Shown one piece after another: positions 1 to 10,623 of a DNA stretch of 64,000 nucleotides; within the stretch, counting starts at the first letter, position 1, and each line of letters opens with the position of its first letter. A model generated the notes under the pieces. That model was not told the DNA's origin. It did not search any database and worked only from the letters and a program-made list of their open reading frames with translations. This DNA is from Adiantum capillus-veneris (lineage: Eukaryota; Streptophyta; Polypodiopsida; Polypodiales; Pteridaceae), in assembly GCA_014529385.2 (NCBI GenBank), contig CM043958.1:78969169-79033168 (forward strand), given 5' to 3'. Made by a program: the position numbers and the translations under genes.

Positions 1-122
1 ATGGCTTGTTGAAGCCTAGAAACAAGATAGTTAACAATCATCGGGGCATCATTAGTAGCTTGCTCATTATCAAAATCAAAGTTATCCACATTAATTTCAC
101 TCTCTTTACTATTGTCATCCAT
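1..122 (-). pseudogene. Ty3/gypsy Gag N-terminus, left copy (partial, runs off window)
   Basis: On the minus strand an ATG at 120-122 opens a frame (MDDNSKESEINVDNF...) that runs off the left edge. The same sequence occurs at 63592-63713, where it leads into a full Gag frame, so this is the start of a second copy of that retroelement family. The left copy keeps the ATG, whereas the right copy has ATA at the same codon. Only about 40 residues are visible, so whether the rest of this copy is intact is unknown. Family assignment rests entirely on the right copy. Confidence 0.6.
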
Positions 123-402
123 TCTAGAAACTTTTAGGTGTAAACTTTCTAGGTGTACTTTGGCACTTCAATCCCTAGTTGCTATTCCTCTTTACCCCTT
201 TAGAAAAAACACTCAAGCTACTGTACCGGTGGCTCGAATATCATTAATTGCAAGGAATAGAAGAGAGGGTCGTTCAACATCAAAACCACACCGGCTCCTG
301 TCAAGCTTCTAATAGCTCAATAGTGGTTAAAGCCGTAGGCAAGCTCCGTAGGACTCCACTATTAAGACCATAGCTCTCGACGGTGATGCCCCGTTACTGC
401 AC
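1..402 (-). repeat. Direct repeat with 63592-64000 (Gag start plus leader)
   Basis: The first 402 bases align almost base for base with the last 409 bases of the window, with scattered substitutions and a few small indels. Both copies point the same way (minus). Each contains the Gag N-terminus followed, to the right, by untranslated leader of the retroelement. The window is thus bracketed by two members of one family. This is not one element's LTR pair, because the repeat includes coding sequence. Confidence 0.85.
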
Positions 403-526
403 AAAGGCAGGCGCACTGCAAGGTTGAAAAATCCCTATTCTACTTACTCACATGCAATGTATAGTACCAACCATTTATAGCTAGCTTGAGGACCTCCCTT
501 GTTGAGCAAGAAAAGAGAAACCTTGT

Positions 527-538
527 TCTCTGATACTA
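527..538 (-). other. Degenerate primer binding site (initiator-Met type)
   Basis: Read on the minus strand this is TAGTATCAGAGA, a 2-3 mismatch version of the TGGTATCAGAGC complement of the initiator methionine tRNA used by many plant LTR retroelements. It lies upstream of the Gag start at 122, as a PBS should. TG at 540-541 immediately to its right would be the inner end of the 5' LTR. Alternative: chance match, but position and orientation agree. Confidence 0.5.
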
Positions 539-539
539 A

Positions 540-811
540 TGTAACATTTAATGGCCTAGTAACTTGTGTAGCGGAAAATGGCATGAACATAGTGAGCATT
601 TCATTAGAATAGATTCCTAATGAGATTAACAAGAGTGCTTTGGTGGAGAAAGCAACAAAAAGAATAACACCTAGTTAGATAGCATGAACAATACTTCAAA
701 AGAGAGAGAAATTAAGCAATTGAGAACACTTGAGGACCGGATTTGCATGGAGCCGGTCCCCCCTCCAAAAGGCTTTTGTATTATGGTTTCTCCCATCAGG
801 AGAGACAGGTA
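540..811 (-). repeat. Probable 5' LTR remnant of the left Ty3 copy
   Basis: Begins with TG (540) next to the PBS and has no coding frame. The outer end is not defined, because the inverted-repeat end of a DNA transposon candidate starts at 812. There is no second LTR of this family in the window to align against, since the right copy's 5' LTR lies beyond 64000 and its 3' end is truncated. Confidence 0.4.
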
Positions 812-828
812 GATGCATGAATAGGTGG
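812..828 (+). repeat. Left terminal inverted repeat candidate
   Basis: GATGCATGAATAGGTGG, followed inward by CCCGG and AACCGGTT. It matches 10607-10623 perfectly in inverted orientation. An ACCGGT site lies about 25 bases inside both ends (839-844 here; 10568-10573 at the right end). Confidence 0.55.
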
Positions 829-904
829 CCCGGTTTTAACCGGTTGAAAGTTTCTTTTGGAGGCTTAAATTTTAGGGGGTATGAAACTGGTGTTATGGGC
901 AAGA

Positions 905-972
905 ATTGTTTGAATTAAATAATCGTGTGGAGGATACAAAATCCTATGAATTTAATAATCGTGTGGAAGATT
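905..972 (+). repeat. Short tandem repeat just inside the left end
   Basis: Two copies of a roughly 35-bp unit containing aataatcgtgtgga(a/g)gat (first near 919, second near 954). It lies inside the left inverted repeat, upstream of the first plus-strand gene. No coding role is seen. Confidence 0.5.
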
Positions 973-1310
973 CAAAAACCCGTGTGGAGCCCACGTCAAA
1001 CGAATGTTCAGCTGAATGTTCGCATGACTGTACTTCTCCATATCTCTGTGCCTTTCTCCTTCTGCACCTTTCTTAGCTCATTCTACAGCCCCCTGTGCAC
1101 ACTTCTTATCCTTCTCTATGGATAACAACCTAAGAAAGAGCCCAAGGAATGCATCCTGACAGGTCTCCCCCACAAAGACCCTACATTCTCCCACGAAGGT
1201 ATGTCACCTCTCTCTGTCTCTCTCTGTGTTGTGTACATCGGACTTGTATGTGTAGTAGAGTATTGAGGTGTGGATATATTGAGTAATGAATATGGATTTA
1301 TTCTTTTTAG

Positions 1311-4016
1311 AGACAGAAGTTATAGCCTCCTCCAAAAATCAGCTGCTTTGTTCACCCCAAGGATGTGGAGGTGCCATTAAAGGAATTCTGCACGACAAAG
1401 GAGGATTTTCACAAGGAATATGGGTTAAGTCTTGAGAGGAAAGATGTTAGGAAGTTGGCAGATGCAGATGTGCCCATATCCGACTGGATGAAAGTTTTCA
1501 CATGTCTTCCTGTGAAGGAGAAAAAAGTGCCGATAAAAACAGCAAGCCCGGATCACTACAAGGCACTCTACCAGCTCTACAAGTAGGTGTATCAATCCAA
1601 ACCACCAAACTATCTGCTGGGAGTCAAGTTTGCACGCGGATATGATTATTTCGTATGCACAAGTCCGGTAAAGTGGGCTAAGTTTGCATCTGAGGTGGTG
1701 AAGAATGTGACCAATGAAGGTCACTTAGATAGGAAAAGAGAACAATGGAAGTTAGAGACTTCCCAAGTATCCACAGGAACCCTAAGTGGTTCTGCCATCT
1801 TGTTAGTAAATACCCCATTCGAAGTACACCAGTTGGAAGTGGGCTTTTTGCGACTACTCAGTCTGCATTTAGTGTTGAAGTATCCACTTCCTTGCAAGAA
1901 CTACTTGTTGAGGTTAGAAAATCTCATGACAATGTATCCGCCGAGTGTCAGAAGGCTAAGGATTCTGTGGTCAAATCTGTTGCTGATGTGCACCGTTGCG
2001 AGGGTGCCCTTGACACCATCTAAATGTACTTCCCTAATGATGCCAATGTACCAATAGGCTTGCTTGATAGCCTCCAAGAAAAATTTGACCAAGCAAAAGC
2101 CACCCTACAACAGGCACAGGTATGCTTTTAACTCCATCTGATTGTAGTATAATACATGCAAAGTACTGGTTTGGATGTACAATATACTATAGTCTATATA
2201 CTATTGTGGAATGATTACACAATAATACCTATAAAGTAGATTGATTACTATAAATAATGGTAACATACCTGCAAAATAATAGTTGCAATATCGGTATTGG
2301 TATTCTATTGGTGAACATGTTACTATAAGTTCTATCAATGATCACAATAACGGTATGAAAGCAACATAATACAGGAATAACAACAAAATAATACCGATAT
2401 AGTAATAAAACAAAACAATAGTTTAACACTAAAGTAACGGTATGATTATAATAACCATATTGTACTGAAACTCTAATAGTGAAAATGGTATTATAAGTTT
2501 TACAATACCGGTATTATGGGTCTATCATACCGGGATAGGTAGAATGTGGTACCACAAAACCGAATAATAAAAAAACATAATAGAATGACAATAACATCAA
2601 TTTGGTGAGGGTGGATAACAATACTAGTATGATGTTATCATACCAGTAGGATTATATCCTACCGGTATGATTACATCCTACCGGTATGATTACATCTTAC
2701 CGGTATGGTTATATCCTATCGGTATGATTATATCCTACCGGTATGGTTACATCCAACCGGTATAATTACACCCTAACGGTATGATAAAATCCAACCGGTT
2801 TGATGTTATCCTTTCGATATAATGTTATCCTACCGGTATGATGTTATACTATCCAGTATAATAACATCATACCGGTAGGATGTGATCATACTAGTATGAT
2901 AACATTATTATACTGATCTTTAAGTATTGATACCAATTTTATACCAGTTTGACATTGTCTGATAACAAAGTTCTCTTTCCTACAGGAAGAATTATCCAAA
3001 TGCTTGGAGCGTGAGGAAACCTTTGGTCTTTGTGTCATGTTTGTGACAGACATGATTAGTCAACCAATGCTACCTGAAACCATAGTCTTGCCTGCACGAG
3101 TTTCAGCTCCTGGACATAGTGTTGTTCTCATTGATGTGTGCAATGCTTGTGGTATAAAAATTCATGATCACAATCGCCCAAGCCATGTTGTTCTATTGCC
3201 TTGCTCACATGCATACCATGCAGTCTACTATGCTCACTTGGCTGAGAAAGGAAAGTGCCTGCTTAAGGATTGCCCTCGAGTTATTTCTGCAGAAGACCAA
3301 TCCCTTCTAAAGAAGAAGCCACTTGAACCATACCCAATAATAGGTGAGAAAATTGTTTCAACAGGTAAGAAACACACCATTGTTTTAATCAGGTGGTGGA
3401 TTTTTGTCTTCTCTGATGTTTTTCACAGTCAAGCTGCTTCAGAACTACTGCCGGTAAAGACACAAGGAACGATGCAATGACGCCTGTATACAAGACACCT
3501 ATGGAGGTTTTGCTTGATGAAAGTGTCCCTGGTAATTCTGAGAAACCTCTTTCGAAAACACCAGAAGAAGAACAAAACTTTGAGGTAAAGGAGCAGAGTA
3601 CGACTGCTGCTGAAGGGATAACCCAGAATGAGGAAGACGATGTGTTGCTAGACACTAGCGTGCGGGTGAAAAGATCAAAGACCCCAAGAAAAGGAGGCCA
3701 ACGTGGCAAGAGTAAGTTTTTTCATTGATTAAGGCTCTAATAAGTGATCTTTTGTTGCACAACTTTCTAAAGCTGATGGTCATGTAGATGTCAGGCTGGA
3801 GGGAAGTCCCGAGGAGACCCTTTCTCAGCATATGAGAAAGGCAAAAAAAATAAAATCGAGAAGACTGCAGATGAGAAGCCTGAAATGGAGCAAAAAAAGG
3901 AAGAGGAAGAGACCCAGGGGCAACTAGAAGAGGAGATGGACATAGAAGACACTAAGGAGATGCAGAATACCGGCACAAGTTCTGGCCCTGAACTCAGAGC
4001 CTGCAAAAGATTATAG
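1311..4016 (+). pseudogene. Coiled-coil plus RING-like zinc-finger gene, decayed
   Basis: Unrecognised gene reconstructed from exon-like pieces. Piece 1 (1311-2119) follows the acceptor ttctttttag. It has an in-frame TAG at 1584-1586, a frame change near 1745 and a TAA at 2021-2023, and it ends in a glutamine-rich coiled coil (LQEKFDQAKATLQQAQ). The donor CAG/GTATGC at 2120 and acceptor TTTCCTACAG/ at 2985 join in phase 0 to piece 2 (2986 to about 3364). Piece 2 holds a C-x2-C ... C-x-H-x2-H ... C-x4-C pattern (CNACGIKIHD, LPCSHAYHAVYYA, CLLKDC), which looks RING-like. Later pieces (3429-3712; about 3788-4016) encode a Lys/Glu-rich acidic tail ending at TAG 4014-4016, but the exon phases do not all agree. 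Probably a companion protein of the surrounding transposon. It could instead be a captured host gene. Confidence 0.55.
2120..2985 (+). repeat. Intron filled with ACCGGTATGA minisatellite
   Basis: Between consensus splice sites, most densely at 2620-2890, a unit close to taccggtatgattacatcc is repeated about ten times with substitutions, partly in inverted sense (e.g. accggtaggatgtgatc). AT-rich and non-coding. A related but distinct ACCAGTATGT repeat fills the long intron of the convergent gene at 7.74-8.70 kb. Confidence 0.75.
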
Positions 4017-4183
4017 TTTTCCCCCCCTATGTTTCTTTTTATGTAACCACTTCTGAAATTAATATAACTTTCTTTCCCATTCGACATCTCTTTCATCTTG
4101 TGCCTAATTTTTGAACATTGTGTATTTCTATTGTATAATTTCAATCTGTAGATATGTCCTAATTGCATATTTAAATTTGATTC

Positions 4184-4846
4184 TTGTGTAATTTTGCATC
4201 TGTAGATATGTTTTCAGTTGAACAATGGCGCCTTGCAGATAGGTTCAGAGCTGACAAGCAGAATGGCAGGGCTGACATTCGTGCAATATGGAATTGGGTG
4301 TTGTCTCCTCCAGTGTGCGTGTTTCCTCTATGGTATAGACTATGTAAAAGAATCCCACTGATATGGCCAAGGCCACCACCTCCGTTGAGCGTCCAGCGTA
4401 GGGTTCTCATTTTTTATCTTAATAGCTTACTGCTCAAGAAATTTGATGTAAAATATGGTCAAGAATTGCCCTACTGGCCGGAAATGCGCCATGTTGTTGA
4501 AGGGGATACACAGTTTTGGGTAACTGTGTAGTAGATTCACTTCCAAAATTGTGTAGTAGATTCTGGATATAAGATAATGTTTAATTCATTGGGGTTATTT
4601 CTTGTTTTTTCCAAGCTAGAAAAGCAGTCTAAAGAAGTGCGCACCTATTTTCTGTCAACCACTGTCATAAACTGGTTGGCACACTGGTTGATCTCTAAGG
4701 ACAGAATTGAGTATACAAAGAGGACTATAATTTGTGAAGATGGACAACCTGACGACACCTATGTGCATCATTTTTATTGGAAATGGCGGATTGAATTTTT
4801 CAAGAACAAAGGAACATATTCTTTTTGTAAAACAAAAGCTTCATAA
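4184..4846 (+). pseudogene. Unknown two-exon gene of the DNA transposon
   Basis: Two open pieces join in phase. Exon a ends ...GDTQFW at 4519 before donor GTAACT. Exon b begins at 4616 after acceptor TTTTTTCCAAG with LEKQSKEVRTYF and runs to TAA at 4846. Exon a contains a WRLADRFRADKQNGRADIR stretch and a proline run (WPRPPPPLS). Exon b is rich in W, Y, H and K (HFYWKWRIEFFKNKG). I do not recognise the family. An upstream exon is likely, since exon a has acceptor-like ctgtag at 4200-4205. No stop interrupts these two exons, so this part may be less decayed than its neighbours. It may be the 3' end of the preceding gene or separate. Confidence 0.45.
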
Positions 4847-5030
4847 AGTCTGTGAAGTGGGCGACTTTTGTCGATGTATTTTTTTGTCGATGGATGTAAA
4901 TGGAGAATTACTCAGCCTTTTTGTCAATCAATGTAATAGAATTCATGTATAATACATTTACAAGCAAGTTGCACGAAAATACGTTGTATTCTATAAGTAT
5001 TTGGCAAATAAAAGGAGAGAGGGAGAGGGA

Positions 5031-5033
<3 letters not shown>

Positions 5034-5094
<61 letters not shown>
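5034..5094. repeat. (GA)n microsatellite
   Basis: About 30 uninterrupted GA units between the two convergent genes. Simple repeat only. Confidence 0.95.
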
Positions 5095-5097
<3 letters not shown>

Positions 5098-7739
5098 CTG
5101 ATTAGGGTTTTTCAGAGAGTGCATCTTCTAGCGAAGGAGGAGGAGAATCAGGTAGCAAGAGGGTTGGCAAGCAAGTTGTCAATGCTGCATCTTTCCCGGT
5201 TAGAGTGGACTCACAGAACCACATTGATTTTGCTATGTCCAGTCCTTTTTGTTGGTGGGCGACCTAGTCGTGTGAAAAAATGAGAAGAGTCAAATAGGGA
5301 CTTGTATGATACCGGTATGATACTGAGAAGTGACTGGTTTCAAACAAAGTTCATTTTACAATTAAAGGCAGAGTCAGAGAAAGGGATTCTGCCATCATGT
5401 TTGTACTATTGTTGCACGTGTACGGTAATCTCCAACTTGTATGATACCAGTAAAAAACCATTAAATGGCCGCCTTTAGAGAACCAGTTTATTTAAAATGT
5501 AAGGACATAGTGATTCAAAGGGATAAACAAAGACATTTTTTAATTTTAAAAAGGAAGTTTGGACAAAAAATATAAAGAAACTGATTGCTATAGCTCAAAA
5601 CGCATACTATTGTAGATAGACTCACTAACATCAAGTGATATTGTATATATTTTTGAGTTGCTGGGATGGGTTATCATGGGGATTTTGATTGCCCAAACAA
5701 GATGTGAATATATGAACACCTCTTGCTTTTTGTCCAAAAGCTCCTAGGTCTTCTCATTTATCATACAATAGTAAAACCCTTTGATAGCATAGGATCCTCG
5801 CCCAATGATATTGCCCTAGTCATCTTCAACGTCTGAATGAAACTCCTCAATAGCTGCAGTGCATTTCACAATATAGAAATCCACTTTTTCTTCATTGTCC
5901 TTTGGTGCAGGAACATCAAAATTATCACCAACAATAAGAGCTTGACTGAGGGTGTCATAGTGTCCTTCATACGCTGCATCCTCATTTATTTCGTCGTCAT
6001 CGTCTTTCCCTTCTTCTGTAGGCTCCAAAATAAGGTATGTCCAGAAAGGAACGTGTGACTTGCTCACACATCTCCTCCACTTTTCCTGTTTACATGCACT
6101 ACAGAAACAAGACAGTGAACATGTTCTCAAAGCAGTTGTAACATGCTCTGATATGCAGAAACAGAATGCATTGAGCGGGTATTTTTTACAGCCTTCACAT
6201 CCCAATTTTTTCCCCTTTCGACATCCCCCAATTCAATCACCCAAAAAATCCTGCTTACATAACGGGCGCGGGATGCATAGGTGGCTGTAGCACCATCTGA
6301 CAAGGTCTGTCTCAATAATGCCACAACATCTGCAGCACAGTCTATCTTTGGGCAGTTTGGCTGCAATTGATATTGAGTTAAAGACCTTTTTATCACTGCT
6401 CCCGCACCATCGTGTTCTCCCTTACCATGGCCGGATCCAAAAAAGCTCCAAGACATTTTCCATCCCGTAAAAACACTATATCTGCATTTTATTCAATGGA
6501 TAGAAGAAGATTAATATACTCTTGGCACGATAAAATTACCAAAAAAAAACACGTATTATAATATTACTGATGTTAGACAAGCATTTTATTACAACTTTAA
6601 TGCCAATATTATAGGTCTCTATATTAAAACCACCTTCAGATAATGTTTGTTAGAACATGGTATACCTGGCAAGGAATGGTCTTCTTGCTTTGAATTGTGA
6701 AGCTGCTCCATCAGACCATACCCAATGACGCCTTATGTTTAGACCAAATTGCTTTAGCCATTCTGCATGTTTCAGAAAACAGTGTTGAACAAAATGTGTG
6801 TCATGTTGCTTGTCATCTGAAATGAAGAAGTGAATTGTCTTGTGGATGTCACTTCCATAATATAAAAATCATAAATTATTGAAGGCTTAATACAAAAGAA
6901 ATAATACTAATCTAGGGTGATGTTGTTACCTGCAATTCGGAAATATGTTACATGCACAAAAATAGTTACTTGACTTGAATACCAGTGCATGGATTGAATC
7001 TCATTTTGTTCTTTGAAACTATAATTTTCCACCAAAGTCAACAACTGACACAACAACATCTTCTCGAAAGCTTTGTATACATTCCTTATATCGTTCTGCT
7101 TGCCATCTATACACAAAATTATGCATTATGTATTTCTTAAGATGGTCTTTGAACATGACTGAGAGATCTTGGCATGATATTTCCTTATGCGACAAGACTT
7201 TCCTTTTCTTCTTCTTACCGTCATGCGTAGTTCCTACTTCTAGGTCCTCAAAAATCTTCACCACAATCTTTTTAGCAATAAATGCAGCCTCTGCAGCACA
7301 AAAATCTAACTTAGCCAGGCCACACCTTTTATTGACCACTCAAGCAGGCAAGGGCATGGAAGGTGGACGTATCTGATTTTGGACACAATGTAGAGTCCAG
7401 TAAGGCTGTTACACTCTTGATAGGGTTTTTTGGTGCCTTGCATCCACCATTGTCTTTGCATATGTTGCATTGACATTTGCAAGCTTTTACATGCAGACCG
7501 AATACAGAACTTTGCATGTGATTTATGGCATCCTTTAGGAAGGACATTTGAACATGTGAAATACAGCAGCAAGTATATCGGTCTCTCAATTTCCGCACAA
7601 AATATGGCTTCATGTACTCAAACGCACGTTGCCTTATTACAATTTCAAGGTATTGTTCTTTGAAGTTGAGAAAGAGCTCCACCTACAATGAAAAACATAT
7701 ATGGTTAAAGAACATTGAAGAAAACTGCAGGTTTTTATT

Positions 7740-8700
7740 ATCTTTGAAGAAAAGTGTTACATTACTATAAACCAGTATTTTTATTTCAAACCAGTATGTT
7801 TTTTCACTTAATTGGTTAGGCAAACCAATACATATGAACACATGTCCTTGGTACGTACCAGTGGTATGTAAGTGTCAACCAGTTCAAATGTTCTTACTGC
7901 TGATGTAAACTAGTCTTTTCATTTAAAACCGGTATGTTATTTACCTAACCAATACATGTGAGCACTTAACCATGATGTATACCAGTGAGAAATAAGTGTT
8001 AATTTTTTTTTACCGGATATGTAAACCAGTATTTTCCTTTCAAACCGATATGTTTTTTACCTATTTGACATGACAAACAGTACATGTGAACACTCGACCA
8101 GTACATGTGAACACCTTAACCACGATGTATACCAGTGAGGAATAAGTGTTAAAAGTTTTTCACTGGTTATGTAAACGAGCTTTTTACCTAACTGGTATGA
8201 CAAACAGTACATATGAACACTCGACCAAGATGTTTACTGACATAAAATGTGTAAACGGTTTTAAATCTATTTACTAGTTATGTAAACCGGTATTGTAATA
8301 TCAAACCGCTATTAGTTTTTATATAACTGGTTATGTTAAGTAGTATGTCTACTACATACCACATATACACTTGACCGAGCTGTAAACTACTGTGAAAATG
8401 TGTTAACCAGTTGAAATTAATTTAATCGTTATATAACCGGTCTTTTCATTTCAAACTGGTATTAGTAAGTGCATAATTGGTCGGGTTAACTAGTACATCT
8501 TTCACATACCACATATATACACTTGACCAAGTTCTATACTAGTGGGAAAAAAGTGTCAACCAGCTAAAATTAATCTACTAGCTATGTAAACCAGTTTTTT
8601 CATTTAAAATCGGTATTAGTTATTACATAACTGGTTAGGTTAACCAGTACATCTTTCACATACCATATCAAGAGTTGTTTAAGATGCTTATACTGGTCAT
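7740..8700 (-). repeat. Intronic ACCAGTATGT minisatellite
   Basis: Between exons A and B of the transposase pseudogene a degenerate unit (aaaccagtatntt..acctaaccngtacatgtgaacac..) recurs many times in about 1 kb, with interspersed aaccggtat cores. Longer blocks of about 150-230 bp also repeat (compare 7960-8060, 8100-8180, 8390-8480 and 8510-8600). Non-coding. Confidence 0.7.
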
Positions 8701-8811
8701 GGAAACCCATATTCGATATTTATCTACTTTTAACTAGGACCAAATACATATTCAATATTTCCATTCATAGTTTTTTCATGCGGCAACCATATTGCATACG
8801 CATACTATACG

Positions 8812-8863
8812 AGTATGAAAGTATGGTTCAAGTATGGTAAAACTGCAACCATACTTTCATACT
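8812..8863. repeat. 17-bp perfect inverted repeat (hairpin)
   Basis: AGTATGAAAGTATGGTT at 8812-8828 is the exact reverse complement of 8847-8863, with an 18-base spacer. It lies in the long intron of the transposase pseudogene, next to a 51-bp tandem duplication (8962-9012 and 9013 to about 9060, sharing tacagagaacctag). Confidence 0.8.
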
Positions 8864-10346
8864 TGACCTCATCCACTTGTGTATTAGTAAATGCAAACTG
8901 CATTCACTCAGCCCTTCCGATCTATTGCATTGATTTCCACATTGTAGATGTTCATGATCCATTGCATACAGAGAACCTAGTGCAAACCTGCAAACTGTAT
9001 TCGTTCAGCCAGTTGCGTACAGAGAACCTAGCACAAACCTGCAAACTCAATTCTCTACTAGTGCTGACTCGGAGCTGTCAATATTGGGGAGCAACTACCA
9101 TGTGGAAGAGATGAGGCAAGGCTGCGAAGCAAGGAAGGGCATACTATGAATGCTATGCAGACAGGAGCAGACTCGCAGAGTACAATCGCTAGGAAATTTG
9201 GGGTTTTTAATTTTAGTCACGTTTCAGCAAACATACGCATATGATAAAAACTATCTTTCCATTTATATTCTCCTTCACATACAATATTTATCTACTCTTA
9301 ATCTAGGACCAAATACAGATTCCCCTTATTTCCATTTATAACTTCCTTCATATCCGATTTCATATCTACTCTTATCAACCCAATTATAGTGAATATAGGT
9401 CATGAATGCGAATATTAGAAAACAAAAATGGATATAGTAAATCAATTTATTAGATGAGATTGTTCAAGAAGATGCACAGGATGTTTGACATATGAATTTC
9501 TTCCAATACGCTTTTTGCACACATCCTTCTTATTGGGTGAAACACGAATGTTAGACATCCAAAAAGAAAAGATCAACTCTTTCTCATCACGTGTTATGAA
9601 ACCACGATCCATGGGCTGTTGAGCACACAAAGAGATTGGCAAATTGCCATCACCTGCTGCCCTCAACCGATTCTTTGCAGCTATGAAGTTCCTCTTGTGA
9701 AAATTTAGCAATTTAGATGCAGCTGAAACATTCACTTTTAAGGTAGATATACACTCAACATTCATAAGCATTGTGGTGATGAACCTTTTAAGAAAGAACT
9801 CATGTCCACTCTTGGGTAATTTGATTTCATCTATTGTGTTGCGTATGGCTTCAACGAAGGTTGTTTGTGCCCTGTGCATTTCAAGGTCTCCAAGAGAAGG
9901 ATGATTGACAAACTTGCACAAAATATCTGAGTGTGATGCAACATTGAGGGTCTTTGTACGCCGATTGAAGAGCATAACAAGGTCATTGCAAAGTCTTTGA
10001 CGCTTTGCATCATTAGCACCATTTTGATCATTATCTTCCTCACGTGCTACTTGCTCAAGCTTGTTCTTAGCACGCTGCTCCCTCTTTCTCCTAGCATGAT
10101 ATTCCTTGATCTCATCAACAACATACCTAGCACACATTTCACAATGACGCTGAGAGCAGTCACATACAGTGTGAGATTCTTGCTCCATGCTAGAGAGGGA
10201 GAGATTGAGCGAGGTGATAGGCCTACAGAGAGCAAGAGCAGTATATGAAAGCAATAGATGTGTGATAGGCCTACAAAGTAAAACAAAAATCTGTGCTCCT
10301 ACACAGAGAGTTAGAGAGAGACAAGAAAATGAGAGAGCAGGAAGAC

Positions 10347-10501
10347 AAAGAGCTGGCTTACGTGCATATTTAAGAGCTACACAACTGTCTTCTATATTTG
10401 AAAGAGAGGTGTGGAAATAGTAATGGTGTAAAGAGCTGGTTGACGTGCATAGTTAAGAGGTACAGATCCGTCTTCTATATTTAACAAAAACCTGTGGAAA
10501 T
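10347..10501 (-). promoter_or_regulatory. Subterminal tandem repeat upstream of the transposase exon
   Basis: Two 72-bp copies (10347-10418 and 10430-10501, period 83) share aaagagctgg, acgtgcat, taagag, tcttctatattt and gtggaaat. They lie between the transposase start at 10188 and the right inverted repeat. The copy nearer the gene contains, on the minus strand, CTTAAATATGC, a possible TATA element. Subterminal repeats in DNA transposons are commonly transposase binding sites; that role is inferred here. Confidence 0.5.
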
Positions 10502-10606
10502 TCTATATTTAATTAAAAATCTATTCAAATAATATATCGAGTTGAACTAATATAGATAGTTTTATGTACCGGTTATAAAACCTCTGTCCGGGACAAGGTT
10601 TTTGGT

Positions 10607-10623
10607 CCACCTATTCATGCATC
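10607..10623 (-). repeat. Right terminal inverted repeat candidate
   Basis: Reverse complement reads GATGCATGAATAGGTGG, identical to 812-828. Flanking bases (CACCCATACA outside) do not match the left flank, so no target-site duplication is evident. Confidence 0.55.

Larger units (their letters stand above)
5640..10188 (-). pseudogene. Multi-exon DDE-like transposase pseudogene (HGKG...DG type)
   Basis: Exon A (10188-9445) starts MEQESHTVCDC, with a Cys cluster (CDCSQRHCEMC), a basic coil, a helix-turn-helix-like stretch (AASKLLNFHKRNFIAAKNRL) and a VSPNKKDV..KRIGR tail. After a 1.76-kb intron, exon B (7682-6930; acceptor TTTTTCATTGTAG, donor CAG/GTAACA) holds a CKCQCNICKDNGGC cluster and VVDF...NYSFKEQNEIQSMHW. 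Exon C (6816-6666) holds WVWSDGAASQFKARR. Exon D (from 6481) holds WSFFGSGHGKGEHDGAG and a C-terminal domain (GDNFDVPAPKD). The joins at 6930/6816 and 6666/6481 keep phase exactly. Breaks: 1-base shifts near 7330, near 7025 and around 6140, and in-frame TAGs at the C-terminus (EDD/stop, NEKT/stop). The spaced Asp residues and SDG..QFK suggest a DDE/RNase-H-fold transposase. I cannot name the superfamily. Confidence 0.65.
812..10623. mobile_element. Candidate two-gene DNA transposon with convergent genes
   Basis: A 17-bp perfect inverted repeat, GATGCATGAATAGGTGG, sits at 812-828 and, reversed, at 10607-10623. It extends to about 22 of 24 matching positions if the outer GGT and inner CC are included. 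Between the copies are a plus-strand coiled-coil/zinc-finger gene, a second plus-strand gene, and a convergent minus-strand transposase-like gene, all decayed. Each of the two longer genes has a long intron holding minisatellites of ACCGGT/ACCAGT-type units. No clear target-site duplication is seen at either end. The boundaries are therefore an inference from the inverted repeat and gene layout. Confidence 0.5.

Noticed and set aside
4900-5124. Frames made of Arg-Glu or Leu-Ser repeats over GA tracts (also at 15.8-16.3, 35.1-35.3 and 52.7-52.8 kb)
   Set aside because: They are translations of simple GA/CT repeats with no conserved flanks.
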